A program made the position numbers and the translations under genes. Shown in pieces: positions 25,981-35,153 of a stretch of DNA of 64,000 nt. Origin of the DNA: Roseovarius dicentrarchi. GTDB taxonomy: Bacteria > Pseudomonadota > Alphaproteobacteria > Rhodobacterales > Rhodobacteraceae. The notes under the pieces are model-generated. The model was not told the origin of the DNA, searched no databases, and saw nothing but the letters and a program-made list of their open reading frames with translations. Position 1 is the first letter of the stretch. Every line of letters starts with the position of its first letter. The DNA lies in assembly GCF_003316635.1 (NCBI RefSeq), contig NZ_QNQP01000005.1, positions 1-64,000 on the forward strand, in the 5' to 3' direction.

Positions 25981-25995
25981 GGCGCGTCCCTTTAA

Positions 25996-26048
25996 TAGGT
26001 ATTTCCAGTGCCTAATATATAGCCCTTCTTATTGCGCATTGTAAATGC
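25996..26048. promoter_or_regulatory. two palindromes, candidate NsrR operators
   Basis: Between the divergent 51-aa gene and nsrR lie two dyads. The first, at 25996-26014, is TAGGTATT-TCC-AGTGCCTA (six of eight arm positions match). The second, at 26036-26048, is a perfect GCATT-GTA-AATGC. The second resembles the ATGCATTT half sites known for NsrR. The first begins 16 bp upstream of the 51-aa start, and the second ends 13 bp before the nsrR start, positions suited to repression of both directions. Confidence 0.55.
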
Positions 26049-26061
26049 TAAATATCACCCC

Positions 26062-26490
26062 ATGCAGTTGGACAAGTTCACCGATTACGCCTTGCGCGTT
26101 TTGATAACCTTGGCGGTCAAGGCGCCCGCGCGGGTGCCGACCTCTGAAATTGCGGGCATCTTCGGCCTGTCCGAGAATCACCTGTCCAAGGTTGCGACTC
26201 AGCTGGTGCGCGAGGGGTTCGTGATTGCCGAGCGGGGCCGCAATGGCGGTCTGACACTGGCGCGCCCGGCTGCCGAGATCACGCTCGGCGCTGTCGTGCG
26301 CGCGATGAAGCGCGGCCAGCCGGTGGTCGAATGTTTCGGTCCCGACAAATCGTGCCTGATCCTGCCCGCCTGCGGCCTGCGCGGCCCACTGGCCGAGGCG
26401 CAGGAGGCATTCTTTGCCACGCTGGACGGCTATACGCTGGCCCATGCGGCGCAGGCGCGGCGCGCACTGGGCGATTTGCTGGCCACATGA
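26062..26490 (+). CDS. nsrR: Rrf2-family NO-sensing regulator NsrR
   Basis: A 142-residue repressor whose Fe-S cluster is destroyed by NO. The start at 26062 (MQLDKFTDYALRVLITLAV) matches the family; ten residues upstream are dispensable. The winged helix reads SEIAGIFGLSENHLSKVATQL, followed by the wing GRNGGLTLARP. Three cysteines, C91, C98 and C104 in CFGPDKSCLILPAC, match the cluster ligands of NsrR. It faces the 51-aa/hemoglobin/nnrS/nnrU operon across 81 bp with two palindromes. IscR-like alternatives are disfavoured by the cysteine spacing and context. Confidence 0.9.
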   Translation: MQLDKFTDYALRVLITLAVKAPARVPTSEIAGIFGLSENHLSKVATQLVREGFVIAERGRNGGLTLARPAAEITLGAVVRAMKRGQPVVECFGPDKSCLILPACGLRGPLAEAQEAFFATLDGYTLAHAAQARRALGDLLAT

Positions 26491-26559
26491 CGGGCGCGGC
26501 GCTGGGGTGATCCAATCGGGCCGCCGGGCCGTAGATCATACAGCAGCCGGAGGATCGCC

Positions 26560-27081
26560 ATGTTTCGCACACTTGCCCTGATCATATCCATTTTCATCGC
26601 CGCCCCTGCCGCCGCGGTGGACCTGAAAGCGCCCTTTGCGTCAATCGACGGCGGAACCTTGGCACTGAGCGACTGGGCCGGGCAGCCGGTTCTGGTGGTG
26701 AATACCGCGTCGCAATGCGCCTTCACCCGGCAATATCGCGGGCTTCAGGATCTTTATGACACATATCGCGATCGCGGCCTGATCGTGCTGGCCGTCCCGT
26801 CGGATGATTTCCGGCAGGAACTGGCAACCAATGCCGAGGTCAAGGAATTTTGCGAATTGCAATACGGCATCGACATGCCGATGACCGGCATCACCCACGT
26901 CACGGGCAGCAATGCGCACCCTTTTTTCCGCACCCTGCGGGATAAGACGGGGTTCGCACCCGGCTGGAATTTCAACAAGGTGCTGATTGCCCCTGATGGA
27001 CAGGTGGCAGGCACATTCGGATCGCCGGTTGATCCCCTGTCGGCCAAGATCACCGGCCCGATTGAGGCGATGCTGCGATGA
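26560..27081 (+). CDS. exported glutathione peroxidase-family protein
   Basis: A 173-residue thiol peroxidase with a signal peptide (MFRTLALIISIFIAAPAAAV). The catalytic Cys53 is in VVNTASQCAFTRQY. The second motif reads VPSDDFRQEL, where the classic enzyme has NQFGxQEP, so the catalytic Gln is replaced by Asp, a variant I recall in other alphaproteobacterial members. The third motif is WNFNK. Export is unusual for this family and suggests periplasmic detoxification of peroxides, with thioredoxin-type donors more likely than glutathione. It overlaps the next gene by four bases (ATGA). Confidence 0.88.
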   Translation: MFRTLALIISIFIAAPAAAVDLKAPFASIDGGTLALSDWAGQPVLVVNTASQCAFTRQYRGLQDLYDTYRDRGLIVLAVPSDDFRQELATNAEVKEFCELQYGIDMPMTGITHVTGSNAHPFFRTLRDKTGFAPGWNFNKVLIAPDGQVAGTFGSPVDPLSAKITGPIEAMLR

Positions 27082-27458
27082 CGGGCTGCACAACCGTCTA
27101 TTACGATGGCGCCTGCCCGCTTTGCCGCAGCGAGATCGGGTATTACGCCAAGCGGGACCGCGACGGCCGGCTGGATCTGGTCGATGTATCGCAGCCCGGC
27201 GCGGACCTGCCGGACGGGTTGGACGCAAACGATGCCAAGGCGCGGTTTCATGTGCAATCGGCGGGTGGCAGCCTGCTGTCGGGCGCCGCCGCCTTTGCAG
27301 AGGTATGGCGGCAGGTGCCGGGCTGGGGTGTGGCCGCGCGGGTCGCGCATTTCCCCGGCGTGATGCCCATGCTGGAGCTGGCATATCGCGGGTTTTTGCG
27401 GCTTCGGCCAGGTATCGTCCGGCTGTTCGTGGCGCTGCGCCGCAGGAAGGCGCAATAA
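27078..27458 (+). CDS. DCC-family thiol-disulfide oxidoreductase (DUF393)
   Basis: A 126-residue protein with the family hallmark YYDGACPLCRSEIGYY, cysteines 13 and 16 forming the CxxC. A later pair of hydrophobic helices (FPGVMPMLELAYRGFLRLRP) may touch the membrane. The start overlaps the glutathione peroxidase stop by four bases, and its stop abuts the next start, so the three genes form one operon. It may supply reducing power to the exported peroxidase; that is inference from the gene order. Confidence 0.88.
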   Translation: MTGCTTVYYDGACPLCRSEIGYYAKRDRDGRLDLVDVSQPGADLPDGLDANDAKARFHVQSAGGSLLSGAAAFAEVWRQVPGWGVAARVAHFPGVMPMLELAYRGFLRLRPGIVRLFVALRRRKAQ

Positions 27459-28034
27459 ATGCCCGCTTTGCGCCATTGTGCCAGATCGCTTGCGTTGGGC
27501 GCGGTCTTTTGCCCAGCTTTCGCCACCGCAGTCATTGCGCAGGAGGGCAGGCAGATGATTGAGGATTTCAGCGGCGCGCCTGAAACAAGGTGGGAATTTA
27601 TCAGCGACCGGGTGATGGGCGGCAGATCCACCGGGCAAGTCGCCTTGCGGCAGGAGCAGGGGCAAACTGTTTTGCATCTGTCCGGATCTGTCAGCACCGC
27701 CAAAAACGGCGGCTTCATTCAGGCCCGGCTGAAACTGCCCACCCGATTGCCCGAAGGCGCCAAAGGGCTGGAAATAAAGGTCAAAGGCAACGGGCAGACC
27801 TATTATATCCACGCGCGCACCGGCGGCACGGTGCTGCCGTGGAATTTCTATCAGGCGCCATTTGACACCTCCGGCGACTGGCAAGTGCTGCGCATCCCGT
27901 TCGCGCGGTTCGAGGCGCAAGGCATGTTGCTACGCGATACCTTGGCCGCCGATAGCATCAAAAGCCTGGCAATCGTCGCCTATGGGCGGGATCACACGGC
28001 GGATATTTCAGTAGCCGACATCGCGTTTTATTGA
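27459..28034 (+). CDS. CIA30-family protein with signal peptide
   Basis: A 191-residue protein of the NADH:ubiquinone oxidoreductase intermediate-associated protein 30 family, a galactose-binding-like beta-sandwich. An N-terminal hydrophobic stretch (SLALGAVFCPAFATAVIA) looks like a signal. Family motifs are EFISDRVMGGRSTGQV, NGGFIQARLKL, and LRIPFARFEAQGMLL. In mitochondria CIA30 helps build complex I; bacterial members are uncharacterised. It starts directly at the preceding stop, and its last 27 bases overlap the convergent permease gene. Confidence 0.85.
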   Translation: MPALRHCARSLALGAVFCPAFATAVIAQEGRQMIEDFSGAPETRWEFISDRVMGGRSTGQVALRQEQGQTVLHLSGSVSTAKNGGFIQARLKLPTRLPEGAKGLEIKVKGNGQTYYIHARTGGTVLPWNFYQAPFDTSGDWQVLRIPFARFEAQGMLLRDTLAADSIKSLAIVAYGRDHTADISVADIAFY

Positions 28035-29108
28035 CGGCCCCGCGACGGATGGCACCGTAAGATCGATCCGGTCGGCCATCAGAATCGCCAGCGGGCGCGT
28101 CGGCTCGAACGAGGAGAACACGATCGACAGGATCGACGTCAGCGGCACCGCCAGCAGGGCGCCGGCCAACCCCCAAAGCGCGCTCCACACAGCGAGCGAT
28201 ACCAGCACCACAAACGGGCTGAGATTGACGCGCCGCCCGATCAGCCGCGGCTCCACGATATTGCCAACGATCATCTGCGCCGCCGTCAGCAGGATGGCCA
28301 ACAGCATCGTCCACCACAAATCACCGAATTGCACGATGGACAGGCTGACCGGAAACGCCACCCCAACCAGCGAGCCGAAATAGGGGATATAGTTCAGCAA
28401 GGCGATCACAAGCGCCCAGAATATGGCAAAATCCACGTCCAGCGCCCACAACACGACAAAGGACACAGTGCCCAGCATCGCGTTGATCAGCGTCTTGATT
28501 GCCAGATAGTCGCCGATCCGGTCGTTGATGTCGCGGATCATCGCCTCGGTCTTGGCGGCGCCTTCGGCGTCGCGCATGGCGGCAGACAGTTTGACCGCGA
28601 AACCGGCACGCTCGGACAGCAAGAAGGCGGAATAGACGATCACCAGAAACACAGAGGTGCCGATGCCGGTGATATTATACAGCGCCGTGTTGATCAGTGT
28701 CTGCACGGACAGGCGGCCAAATGTGGCATCGCGTATGGTTTTCCAATCGGGCCGTTCGTCCACGCCCAGCATGTCGGCGCCCTGCGCGACCAGCCGCTCG
28801 ATATTGGCCTGATAGGTGGGCGCCTCGCGCAGGATGCGGCTGATCGTATCGACAACCACCCCCAGCAGCAACAGCACGACCAGCGTGAAGGCCACCAGCA
28901 CCAGCAGCCGCCGCATGGGAGCCGAAAGCAGCCCGACAAGCGGCACAGCGCGCATCGCCTCTGACACGCTGATCAGCACGTAAACCGCGATCACCGCTGC
29001 CAGAATGGGCAGCAGCACAGGCTTGCCGATAAAGATCAGAAAACCCGCCAGCACGGCCAGCAAGGCCGCGTTGACCGGCAGCGCCAGTTGTGACGGGGGA
29101 ACGATCAC
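28008..29108 (-). CDS. AI-2E family (PerM-like) transporter
   Basis: A 366-residue inner-membrane protein. It has an N-terminal block of helices (AALLAVLAGFLIFIGKPVLLP), a soluble stretch with helical repeats (ILREAPTYQANIERLVAQG), and a C-terminal core with LIALLNYIPYFGSLVGVAFP and the glycine-rich VNLSPFVVLVSLAVWSALWG typical of the family. Substrates are known only for a few members (autoinducer-2 export, Na+/H+ exchange), so no substrate is assigned. It converges on the CIA30 gene with a 27-base overlap. Confidence 0.9.
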   Translation of the reverse strand: MIVPPSQLALPVNAALLAVLAGFLIFIGKPVLLPILAAVIAVYVLISVSEAMRAVPLVGLLSAPMRRLLVLVAFTLVVLLLLGVVVDTISRILREAPTYQANIERLVAQGADMLGVDERPDWKTIRDATFGRLSVQTLINTALYNITGIGTSVFLVIVYSAFLLSERAGFAVKLSAAMRDAEGAAKTEAMIRDINDRIGDYLAIKTLINAMLGTVSFVVLWALDVDFAIFWALVIALLNYIPYFGSLVGVAFPVSLSIVQFGDLWWTMLLAILLTAAQMIVGNIVEPRLIGRRVNLSPFVVLVSLAVWSALWGLAGALLAVPLTSILSIVFSSFEPTRPLAILMADRIDLTVPSVAGPSIKRDVGY

Positions 29109-29284
29109 AGGCGCTGCTGCCTTTGCGGATCACGGGTGGCAACAGATGGCATATGGGCGCGGCTCCTACGGGGTGGGCGGGTCAGGCCCGCAACGGCAGG
29201 CGTCCCCACCGTTATGCCGTAGTTTTTGCCAAATGCCACCGCCTGATTGCCATCGCGGGCCCTGTTGCCGCAGGTAAACGCGTC

Positions 29285-30550
29285 TTAACGCGCGGCGACA
29301 TACCGGTCATAGTTCAGATCCGCCGTTTCGATATCGGACGCGCGGCCTGCCACAAGATCGCTGAGAACCCGCGCCGAGCCTGCGGCCATGGTCCAGCCCA
29401 GCGTGCCGTGGCCGGTGTTCAGATACAGGTTCGGCGCGCCGGATTGGCCGATGATCGGTGTTCCATCCGGCGTCATCGGGCGCAGGCCGGTCCACAGCAC
29501 GGCGCGGCTTTGATCGGCGGCCCCCTTGAACAGCGACTCGACGGACATGGTCAGCGTTTCCTGCCGCTTGGTGCTCAGGCTGCGGTCCATTCCGGCCAGT
29601 TCCGCCATGCCGCCCACGCGGATACGGTCGCCCAGACGGGTGATTGCAATCTTGTATGTCTCGTCCATCACGGTCGATTGCGGCGCCAGATCGGGCGCAA
29701 CGATCGGCGCGGTGATCGAGTAGCCCTTGACCGGGTAAATCGGCAGCTTCAGCCCCAACGGGCGCACCAGATCGGGCGAATGGTTGCCCATCGCCACCAC
29801 GAACGCATCCGCCGTGACACGCCCCTCGGACGTCTCGACCGCCTCGATGCCGCTTGGCCCCTGGATCAGCGCGCGGATTTCCACACCGGCCCGAAAGCTG
29901 ACGCCCAGATCGCTGGCCATCATCTGGGCCAGTTTGGTCGTGAACATATGGCAATCGCCGGTTTCGTCCCCCGGCAGGCGCAGACCGCCTGCAATCAGAT
30001 CGCGCGCGCCCGCCAGCCCCGGCTCGGCCCGGACGCAACCGGCCGCATCCAGCACCTCGTAGCGCACGCCGCCCTTTTCCAGAACCTTGATATCCTTGGC
30101 CGCGCCATCCACCTGCTTTTGCGTGCGGAACAGTTGCAGCGTGCCCTGCTGGCGGTTGTCAAAGTCAATTCCCGTCTCGTCGCGGATCTCGGTCAAACAA
30201 TCGCGGCTGTATTCGGCCAGCCGGACCATGCGACCCTTGTTCACCTCATAGCGCGCCTCGGTACAGTTGCGCAGCATCCGCGCCATCCAGCTCAGCTTGC
30301 GCCAGTCCATCTGCGGCTGCACGATCAGCGGTGCGTGGCGCTGAAAAAGCCATTTCAGTGCTTTCAGCGGAATCCCCGGCGCCGCCCAGGGCGCTGAATA
30401 TCCGGGCGAAATCTGGCCCGCATTGGCAAATGTCGTATCCTCGCCGACGGCGGCGTTGCGGTCGATGACCGTCACCTCATGCCCGTCTTTGGCCAGATAC
30501 CACGCGGACGTGACGCCGATAACACCGCCCCCAAGAACAACGATTTTCAT
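29285..30550 (-). CDS. dadA: D-amino acid dehydrogenase small subunit type
   Basis: A 421-residue FAD enzyme oxidising D-amino acids (typically D-alanine) at the inner membrane and feeding electrons to the respiratory chain. The N-terminal Rossmann motif is [20 protein letters not shown], followed by [20 protein letters not shown], a DadA hallmark. The end [20 protein letters not shown] is also typical. Length is normal. No alanine racemase lies beside it. It reads away from the APH-type kinase gene across a 367-bp gap. Confidence 0.93.
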   Translation of the reverse strand: MKIVVLGGGVIGVTSAWYLAKDGHEVTVIDRNAAVGEDTTFANAGQISPGYSAPWAAPGIPLKALKWLFQRHAPLIVQPQMDWRKLSWMARMLRNCTEARYEVNKGRMVRLAEYSRDCLTEIRDETGIDFDNRQQGTLQLFRTQKQVDGAAKDIKVLEKGGVRYEVLDAAGCVRAEPGLAGARDLIAGGLRLPGDETGDCHMFTTKLAQMMASDLGVSFRAGVEIRALIQGPSGIEAVETSEGRVTADAFVVAMGNHSPDLVRPLGLKLPIYPVKGYSITAPIVAPDLAPQSTVMDETYKIAITRLGDRIRVGGMAELAGMDRSLSTKRQETLTMSVESLFKGAADQSRAVLWTGLRPMTPDGTPIIGQSGAPNLYLNTGHGTLGWTMAAGSARVLSDLVAGRASDIETADLNYDRYVAAR

Positions 30551-30917
30551 AGCTCACTCCCTTGCCAACGCGCTATCGCCTGATGGCCACAAAAACACCA
30601 AGATGCGGTGAATTTTCCATTGGATTTCAGAGTGCAGGACAGGCTGTATCGAATATTCTACGCATCATAGGCGAATTGGCGGTGGATTATTACGCAATAG
30701 ACCTTGGCAGCCGGACAGACGCCCATCAAAATCGCCCCTTTCGACGCATTTGTGCGCGACTGTCGCGTTGCAATATCGTTTTCAGGTGGCGAAGCATGTA
30801 GCGCGTGATAAACCGTGCAAGTCCCGACCCTGACGGCGAAACAGGCCGGGGGGCAGGCAGGCCGCTTGGTCACTTCGCAGAACGGCACAGTCAGGAAACT
30901 CGAACGAAGGACGCGGT
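30551..30917. other. intergenic region between dadA and the phosphotransferase gene
   Basis: This 367-bp gap between divergent genes must hold both promoters. I see no convincing gene, repeat or strong hairpin. A few short frames exist but lack ribosome sites and family features. An AT-richer stretch at about 30655-30700 is the likeliest promoter area. Confidence 0.4.
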
Positions 30918-31931
30918 ATGGCGCAGCCCGATATGCCACTGGCAGAGCTTCTGACGCATCTGGACCGGCTTGCGCAGCACTCGCTGCGGCTGTGGGATAT
31001 TCCGCCGGGCGCGCGGGCGCATCTGATCAATGTGGCGGAAAACGCGACCTATCTGGTCGAGGATGGCAGCGGCTACAGGGCCATTCTGCGCATCCACCGC
31101 GAACAGTATCACACCCGCCGCGCGATCGAATGCGAACTGGCATGGATTGCCGCGCTGAAACAGGCGCGCGCCGTTGTCACCCCCGACAGCTATGTTGGGA
31201 AAAACGGCCAGGTCATTCAGGAAGGCCGTATTGACGGGTTGGATGCGCCCCGTTTCATGGTGCTGTTTCAATATATCGAAGGCACCCACCCCGATGAGGC
31301 AGGTGATCTGGAACGCCCGTTCGAAGAATTGGGCGAAATTGCCGCGCTGACGCACGAACATTCAAAATCATGGCAACGCCCCGCCGATTTCCAGCGGCTC
31401 GTCTGGAATACAGACACCGTGTTTGGCCCCGCCCCCACCTGGGGCAACTGGCGCGACGCGCCGAATGTCACGCAAGACATTGCCGCCGTGCTGGATGCGG
31501 TCGAGGCGCGCGTCTGCGCGCGGCTCAAGGCGTTTGGCAATGTCCCGGATCGCTATGGGCTGATCCATGCGGATATGCGGCTGGCCAACCTGCTGACCGG
31601 CCCGCAAGGCACGCGTTTGATAGATTTCGACGATTGCGGCTTTGGCTGGTTTCTGTACGATTTTGCCGCCGGGATCAGCTTTATGGAGGATGATCCGCGC
31701 GTTCCCGCGCTCAAGGCGGCATGGGTGCGCGGCTACAACAAGGTGCGCGCACTAAGCGGCGATGAGCTGGCCGAGATGGACACCTTCATCTTGCTGCGCC
31801 GGATGGCCCTGCTGGCGTGGATCGGCAGCCATATCGAGGCGCCCGAACCGCAGGCAATGGCCCCCGATTTCGCCCGCGTGACGGCACGGCTGGGCGCGGA
31901 ATGGCTGGCGCAAACGGCAAACCGCGGCTGA
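30918..31931 (+). CDS. APH-fold phosphotransferase (homoserine-kinase-II-like)
   Basis: A 337-residue kinase of the aminoglycoside phosphotransferase fold. The N-lobe has ENATYLVEDGSGYRAILRIHRE with the ATP-binding Arg/Lys region. The catalytic loop is GLIHADMRLANLL (His-Ala-Asp, then Asn), and the metal-binding motif is RLIDFDDCGFGWFLYDFA. Such proteins phosphorylate homoserine, choline, amino sugars or proteins (SrkA); the substrate here is not evident. An antibiotic-resistance role is unlikely given the chromosomal setting beside dadA. Confidence 0.82.
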   Translation: MAQPDMPLAELLTHLDRLAQHSLRLWDIPPGARAHLINVAENATYLVEDGSGYRAILRIHREQYHTRRAIECELAWIAALKQARAVVTPDSYVGKNGQVIQEGRIDGLDAPRFMVLFQYIEGTHPDEAGDLERPFEELGEIAALTHEHSKSWQRPADFQRLVWNTDTVFGPAPTWGNWRDAPNVTQDIAAVLDAVEARVCARLKAFGNVPDRYGLIHADMRLANLLTGPQGTRLIDFDDCGFGWFLYDFAAGISFMEDDPRVPALKAAWVRGYNKVRALSGDELAEMDTFILLRRMALLAWIGSHIEAPEPQAMAPDFARVTARLGAEWLAQTANRG

Positions 31932-31975
31932 CACGTGGCGGCGGCATGATTGATGCCGCCGCCAGACTGCCAGGG

Positions 31976-33457
31976 TTACTTTTCGGTCTTGGGCTCTTCT
32001 ACCGGCTCGCTTGGTTCGGGGCCTGTATCGACGATTTCGGCATCGACCACGCTGGCGATATCTGTCGCTTTCTGGTCGTCCATATCGCCCATGATCAGCG
32101 GCAGCATTTCGATTCCGGTGGGGGACGTAACGTCGCCCTGCGGCGGTGTTTTCCACGCAAGCGTATCGAACGCGCCGCAGTTTTCGCAGGCGGGCACCCA
32201 TTCGCCGTGAATGTGCTGGCAGTTGTTGCAAATCCACTGCGGGCCGCGCGGCGCCGACATGGCACGGGCCAGCCAGCCCTTGACCACCCGATCAGGCGCA
32301 CCCTCGCCCCGCTCGATTGCGGCCATGATTGTCAGAACGCGGGCGTCAGGATCGGTTTCGACCAGACCGCCCAGGGCGCGGCGCGCGGCGGGGAAATCTT
32401 CGGCGGCAAGGTTCAGCTCGGCCTCGACCAGCTTTGACTCGCGGTGATCGGGGCGCGCGGTGAACAGCTTGGCAAAGCGTTTCAGGCGTTGCTGTGGCGT
32501 CTCGTCCGGCGCGATGGCGGCAAAGGCGGCGGCCAGATCGGGGTGCGGCTGCTGGTCCCATGCCTTGCGAATGACGCGGGCGGCATAGCGCGGCGCGCCT
32601 TGGGCGATGTAGCTGCGCGCGGCCATAACGGCAGCAGGGATCAGATGCGGAGACAACTTGTTCGCCTCAATCGCGGCCTCACGCGCCTCGACGGTTTTGC
32701 CCTCGACGGCAATGTCGCGCGCCGCAGACAGCGCCAGAACCGCATCGCGGCGTTTGTGAACATCACGCGGGATATTGCCGAATTTCAGCTTTGCATTCAG
32801 GGTCGAGCGTGCGCCGGCCCAATCCTCCTGCCCGGTTTGCAGTTTGAGCAGGGTATCCTGAATTTCGCCATGGCCCGGTTTCAACCCAAAGGCCGTCTGC
32901 GCCAGTTTCAGCGCCGTGTCGGTATCGCCATCGGCAATCTTCTGGCGCAGGATACCGCGCACGCCGACAAAGCGGGTGCGATCATCCTTCAGCAGGCGCT
33001 TGTACACCTCCTCCGCCTTGGCGCGGTTGCCCTGCATTTCGGCAGCCTGCGCAATCACCAGATTGGTCAGGGCGGGTTTTTTCAAATACCGATCGGCGCG
33101 GGCGGCGCGGGCCATGGCCACGTCCCCCTCGCCCGAGGCAAGGGCAAGCATCCCTTCGGACAGGGCGCGATACCCTTTTTCCTGACGGTTCCGGTCAAAA
33201 TAGCGGGAAATCGCGGTTTCGTCGCCATTGATGAACCGCAGCACCGCGATCAGCAGCGCGGCCAGCTTCATCAGCAGCCACAGCGCCGCAATGATCAGCG
33301 CCAGCGCCATCACCGCCTTGAGCGGTGTCAGGTTCAGCTCGACCCCGGCCATGACGATGCGCACACCGCCGTCCAGCTCCAGCAAGTGGGACACGCCGAA
33401 CGTGACCACCACCACGAGGGCCAGAAAAACGACGATCTTGATAATTGACCACAGCAT
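31976..33457 (-). CDS. hemY: HemY N-terminal domain/TPR protein with C-terminal zinc ribbon
   Basis: A 493-residue membrane protein associated with heme-biosynthesis genes. The start at 33457 (MLWSIIKIVVFLALVVVV) gives two membrane helices within the first 75 residues. A long TPR-like helical section follows (for example GNRAKAEEVYKRLLKDDRTR). Near 415-440 a zinc ribbon is visible: CNNCQHIHGEWVPACENCG, two CxxC pairs. The last 30 residues are acidic and Pro/Glu-rich. This is the E. coli HemX/HemY-operon protein, not the protoporphyrinogen oxidase also called HemY. It follows the mitofilin-like gene by 20 bp. Confidence 0.9.
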   Translation of the reverse strand: MLWSIIKIVVFLALVVVVTFGVSHLLELDGGVRIVMAGVELNLTPLKAVMALALIIAALWLLMKLAALLIAVLRFINGDETAISRYFDRNRQEKGYRALSEGMLALASGEGDVAMARAARADRYLKKPALTNLVIAQAAEMQGNRAKAEEVYKRLLKDDRTRFVGVRGILRQKIADGDTDTALKLAQTAFGLKPGHGEIQDTLLKLQTGQEDWAGARSTLNAKLKFGNIPRDVHKRRDAVLALSAARDIAVEGKTVEAREAAIEANKLSPHLIPAAVMAARSYIAQGAPRYAARVIRKAWDQQPHPDLAAAFAAIAPDETPQQRLKRFAKLFTARPDHRESKLVEAELNLAAEDFPAARRALGGLVETDPDARVLTIMAAIERGEGAPDRVVKGWLARAMSAPRGPQWICNNCQHIHGEWVPACENCGAFDTLAWKTPPQGDVTSPTGIEMLPLIMGDMDDQKATDIASVVDAEIVDTGPEPSEPVEEPKTEK

Positions 33458-33477
33458 GTGAGGCGTGCCCTTTCGGT

Positions 33478-35115
33478 TCAGTTCAATTTCGCGGCAAGCG
33501 CGTCGTAGGCGTCTGTGGCCTGCATCCGGGTGCGCGCGCTGGCCGCCCAATCGGCCAGCTCGGCGGCGGCGGGGCCGGTCAGCGTGTCCACCTCGGTCAG
33601 GGCTGCGGCCAGGTTGCCCTGGCGCAGATCGTCTTCGGCGCGGGACAAAATGGCGTCTGTGCTGCTGCCCTCGCGCCGCTCCAGCGACCGGGCACCCAGC
33701 TGGCCCGAAACAAAGGACCAGAAATCGCCGCCCGTCCCCTCGTCACCGGACCTGCGCGCCCTTGCCAGCGCCTCCCGCGCGGCGGGCGCAAAGGATTGCT
33801 GCAAGGCCGAACGCGTCGGCACACCAGCCTCGGCCACATCCTGAAGCGGATCTGGCGCCGACATGCCCGCACGCTCCAGATCGCCCAGCGCGGCGGCGAA
33901 GGGTGCGCCGCTGTCCAGTGCGGCACGAATGCGCGACAGGGCATCGCGGCGCAGATCCTGTTGGGCTGCGGCCTGCGCGGCCTCCGCGCGCTCGTCCGCT
34001 TGCGCGACGAGGGCTTGCACCTGCTCGCCCTGCGCCTTGATCGTGCGGCGCAGATCGTTCAGCTGGCCGATTGTCACCCCATCGTCACCCGGCCCGGTTG
34101 GCTGCGCTTCAAGCTCATCAATGCGCCCCGACAGGCTGTTGATCCGGTCGGACATCTCGGCCAGCTTTGCCTCCAGATCGGCCTGTCCCGCCTCGATGCC
34201 GCTGGTGTCCGGCGCGCCGGGGATCGCGTCGATGCGTGCATCCAGCGCGCTGATCCGCTCAGACTGCTGCGCCAGATCCGCCTGCACATCGGTTGCCGCC
34301 GTATCAACTGGCGCCATGATGCCCAACTGGGGGAATATGTAATAGGCCGCGCCAAAGCCGATGGCCGCAGCGCAGACACCGCCCAGAAGCAGACCAACGA
34401 AGCCGCCCTTGCGCGGCTGGGGCTGGCCGGCTGGCGCTGGCTTGGACTGCTGCATCTTTGGCGATGTGTCCTGCGATGTGGCGGTCGCCGCCGAAGGTTT
34501 GTCAGCGGGTGGGGTTCCGCTCGACCCGAAGGGGGTTGAGGAAGTCGATTTCGGCTCGGACGGCTTGTCTGTTGACGGTTTGGTTGAAGTCTCGGCCGCC
34601 GAATCTGTGCCAGAGGCTGCCGGAACAGCGGCAGCGCCCGCAGGCGCGGACGCCGTTTTGCCGGTATCGACCAGCTTTGCCTTATCCGTGCCGGTATCCG
34701 AAGCAGCGGCGCCGGTGGATGAGGTCGCCGCCGTGCTGCTGGTCTGGGGCTTGTCAGTCTGACCCTTGGCAGCTGCCGATTTGCTTCCGCTGGGCGGTAT
34801 CGAACTGCGCGCCGTCACGTCGGGATCGGTTTTGTCAGCAGGCGTGGCATCATCAGGCTTCGCACCAACCGCCGAAGAGGTTGCCCCGCTGCCGACTGTC
34901 TTTGACGTCTCAGGCTTGGCCTGTTTGTCATCCTTTGCAGCGGCTGGCGTTTTTTCAGCGGCCTTGCCGGCATCCTTGCTTTCAGGAGCGACCGCCCCGG
35001 ATGTGTCGGTTTTATCCTTCCCGGACGCAGAACCGTCAGCCTTGGCCGTTTTGCCGCCAGATGCGCCAGCGCTCTTGCGTCCTGAAGGTGCCTTTTTATC
35101 CGCCACGTCAGCCAT
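33478..35115 (-). CDS. COG4223 mitofilin-like membrane protein
   Basis: A 545-residue protein. The first ~230 residues are low-complexity Ala/Ser/Thr/Asp/Lys (for example GASGGKTAKADGSASGKDK). One membrane helix at about 238-260 (FVGLLLGGVCAAAIGFGAAY) follows, then a coiled coil (SERISALDARIDAI, QADLEAKLAEMSDRINSLSG) and a C-terminal helical domain with the typical LTGPAAAELADWAASARTRM. This is the alphaproteobacterial counterpart of mitofilin/Mic60, linked to intracytoplasmic membrane shaping. Its position between hemD and hemY is the usual one. The N-terminal region probably lies in the cytoplasm. Confidence 0.88.
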   Translation of the reverse strand: MADVADKKAPSGRKSAGASGGKTAKADGSASGKDKTDTSGAVAPESKDAGKAAEKTPAAAKDDKQAKPETSKTVGSGATSSAVGAKPDDATPADKTDPDVTARSSIPPSGSKSAAAKGQTDKPQTSSTAATSSTGAAASDTGTDKAKLVDTGKTASAPAGAAAVPAASGTDSAAETSTKPSTDKPSEPKSTSSTPFGSSGTPPADKPSAATATSQDTSPKMQQSKPAPAGQPQPRKGGFVGLLLGGVCAAAIGFGAAYYIFPQLGIMAPVDTAATDVQADLAQQSERISALDARIDAIPGAPDTSGIEAGQADLEAKLAEMSDRINSLSGRIDELEAQPTGPGDDGVTIGQLNDLRRTIKAQGEQVQALVAQADERAEAAQAAAQQDLRRDALSRIRAALDSGAPFAAALGDLERAGMSAPDPLQDVAEAGVPTRSALQQSFAPAAREALARARRSGDEGTGGDFWSFVSGQLGARSLERREGSSTDAILSRAEDDLRQGNLAAALTEVDTLTGPAAAELADWAASARTRMQATDAYDALAAKLN

Positions 35116-35153
35116 TCCTTCCGAATCTGTTCAATACCCTGAACCGGGTAACC

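Noticed and set aside
26032..26048. An NnrR box (TTGCG) at the nsrR promoter
   Set aside because: Only one half site is present; the right half reads GTAAA instead of CNCAA.
30562..30801. 79-codon frame in the dadA upstream gap
   Set aside because: No ribosome site, no family features, and composition like non-coding DNA.
30918..31931. Aminoglycoside resistance gene
   Set aside because: The APH fold is shared by many metabolic kinases; no mobile context and no specific resistance motif.
31976..33457. Protoporphyrinogen oxidase also named HemY
   Set aside because: The protein has membrane helices, TPR repeats and a zinc ribbon and no FAD motif, so it is the operon-associated HemY type.
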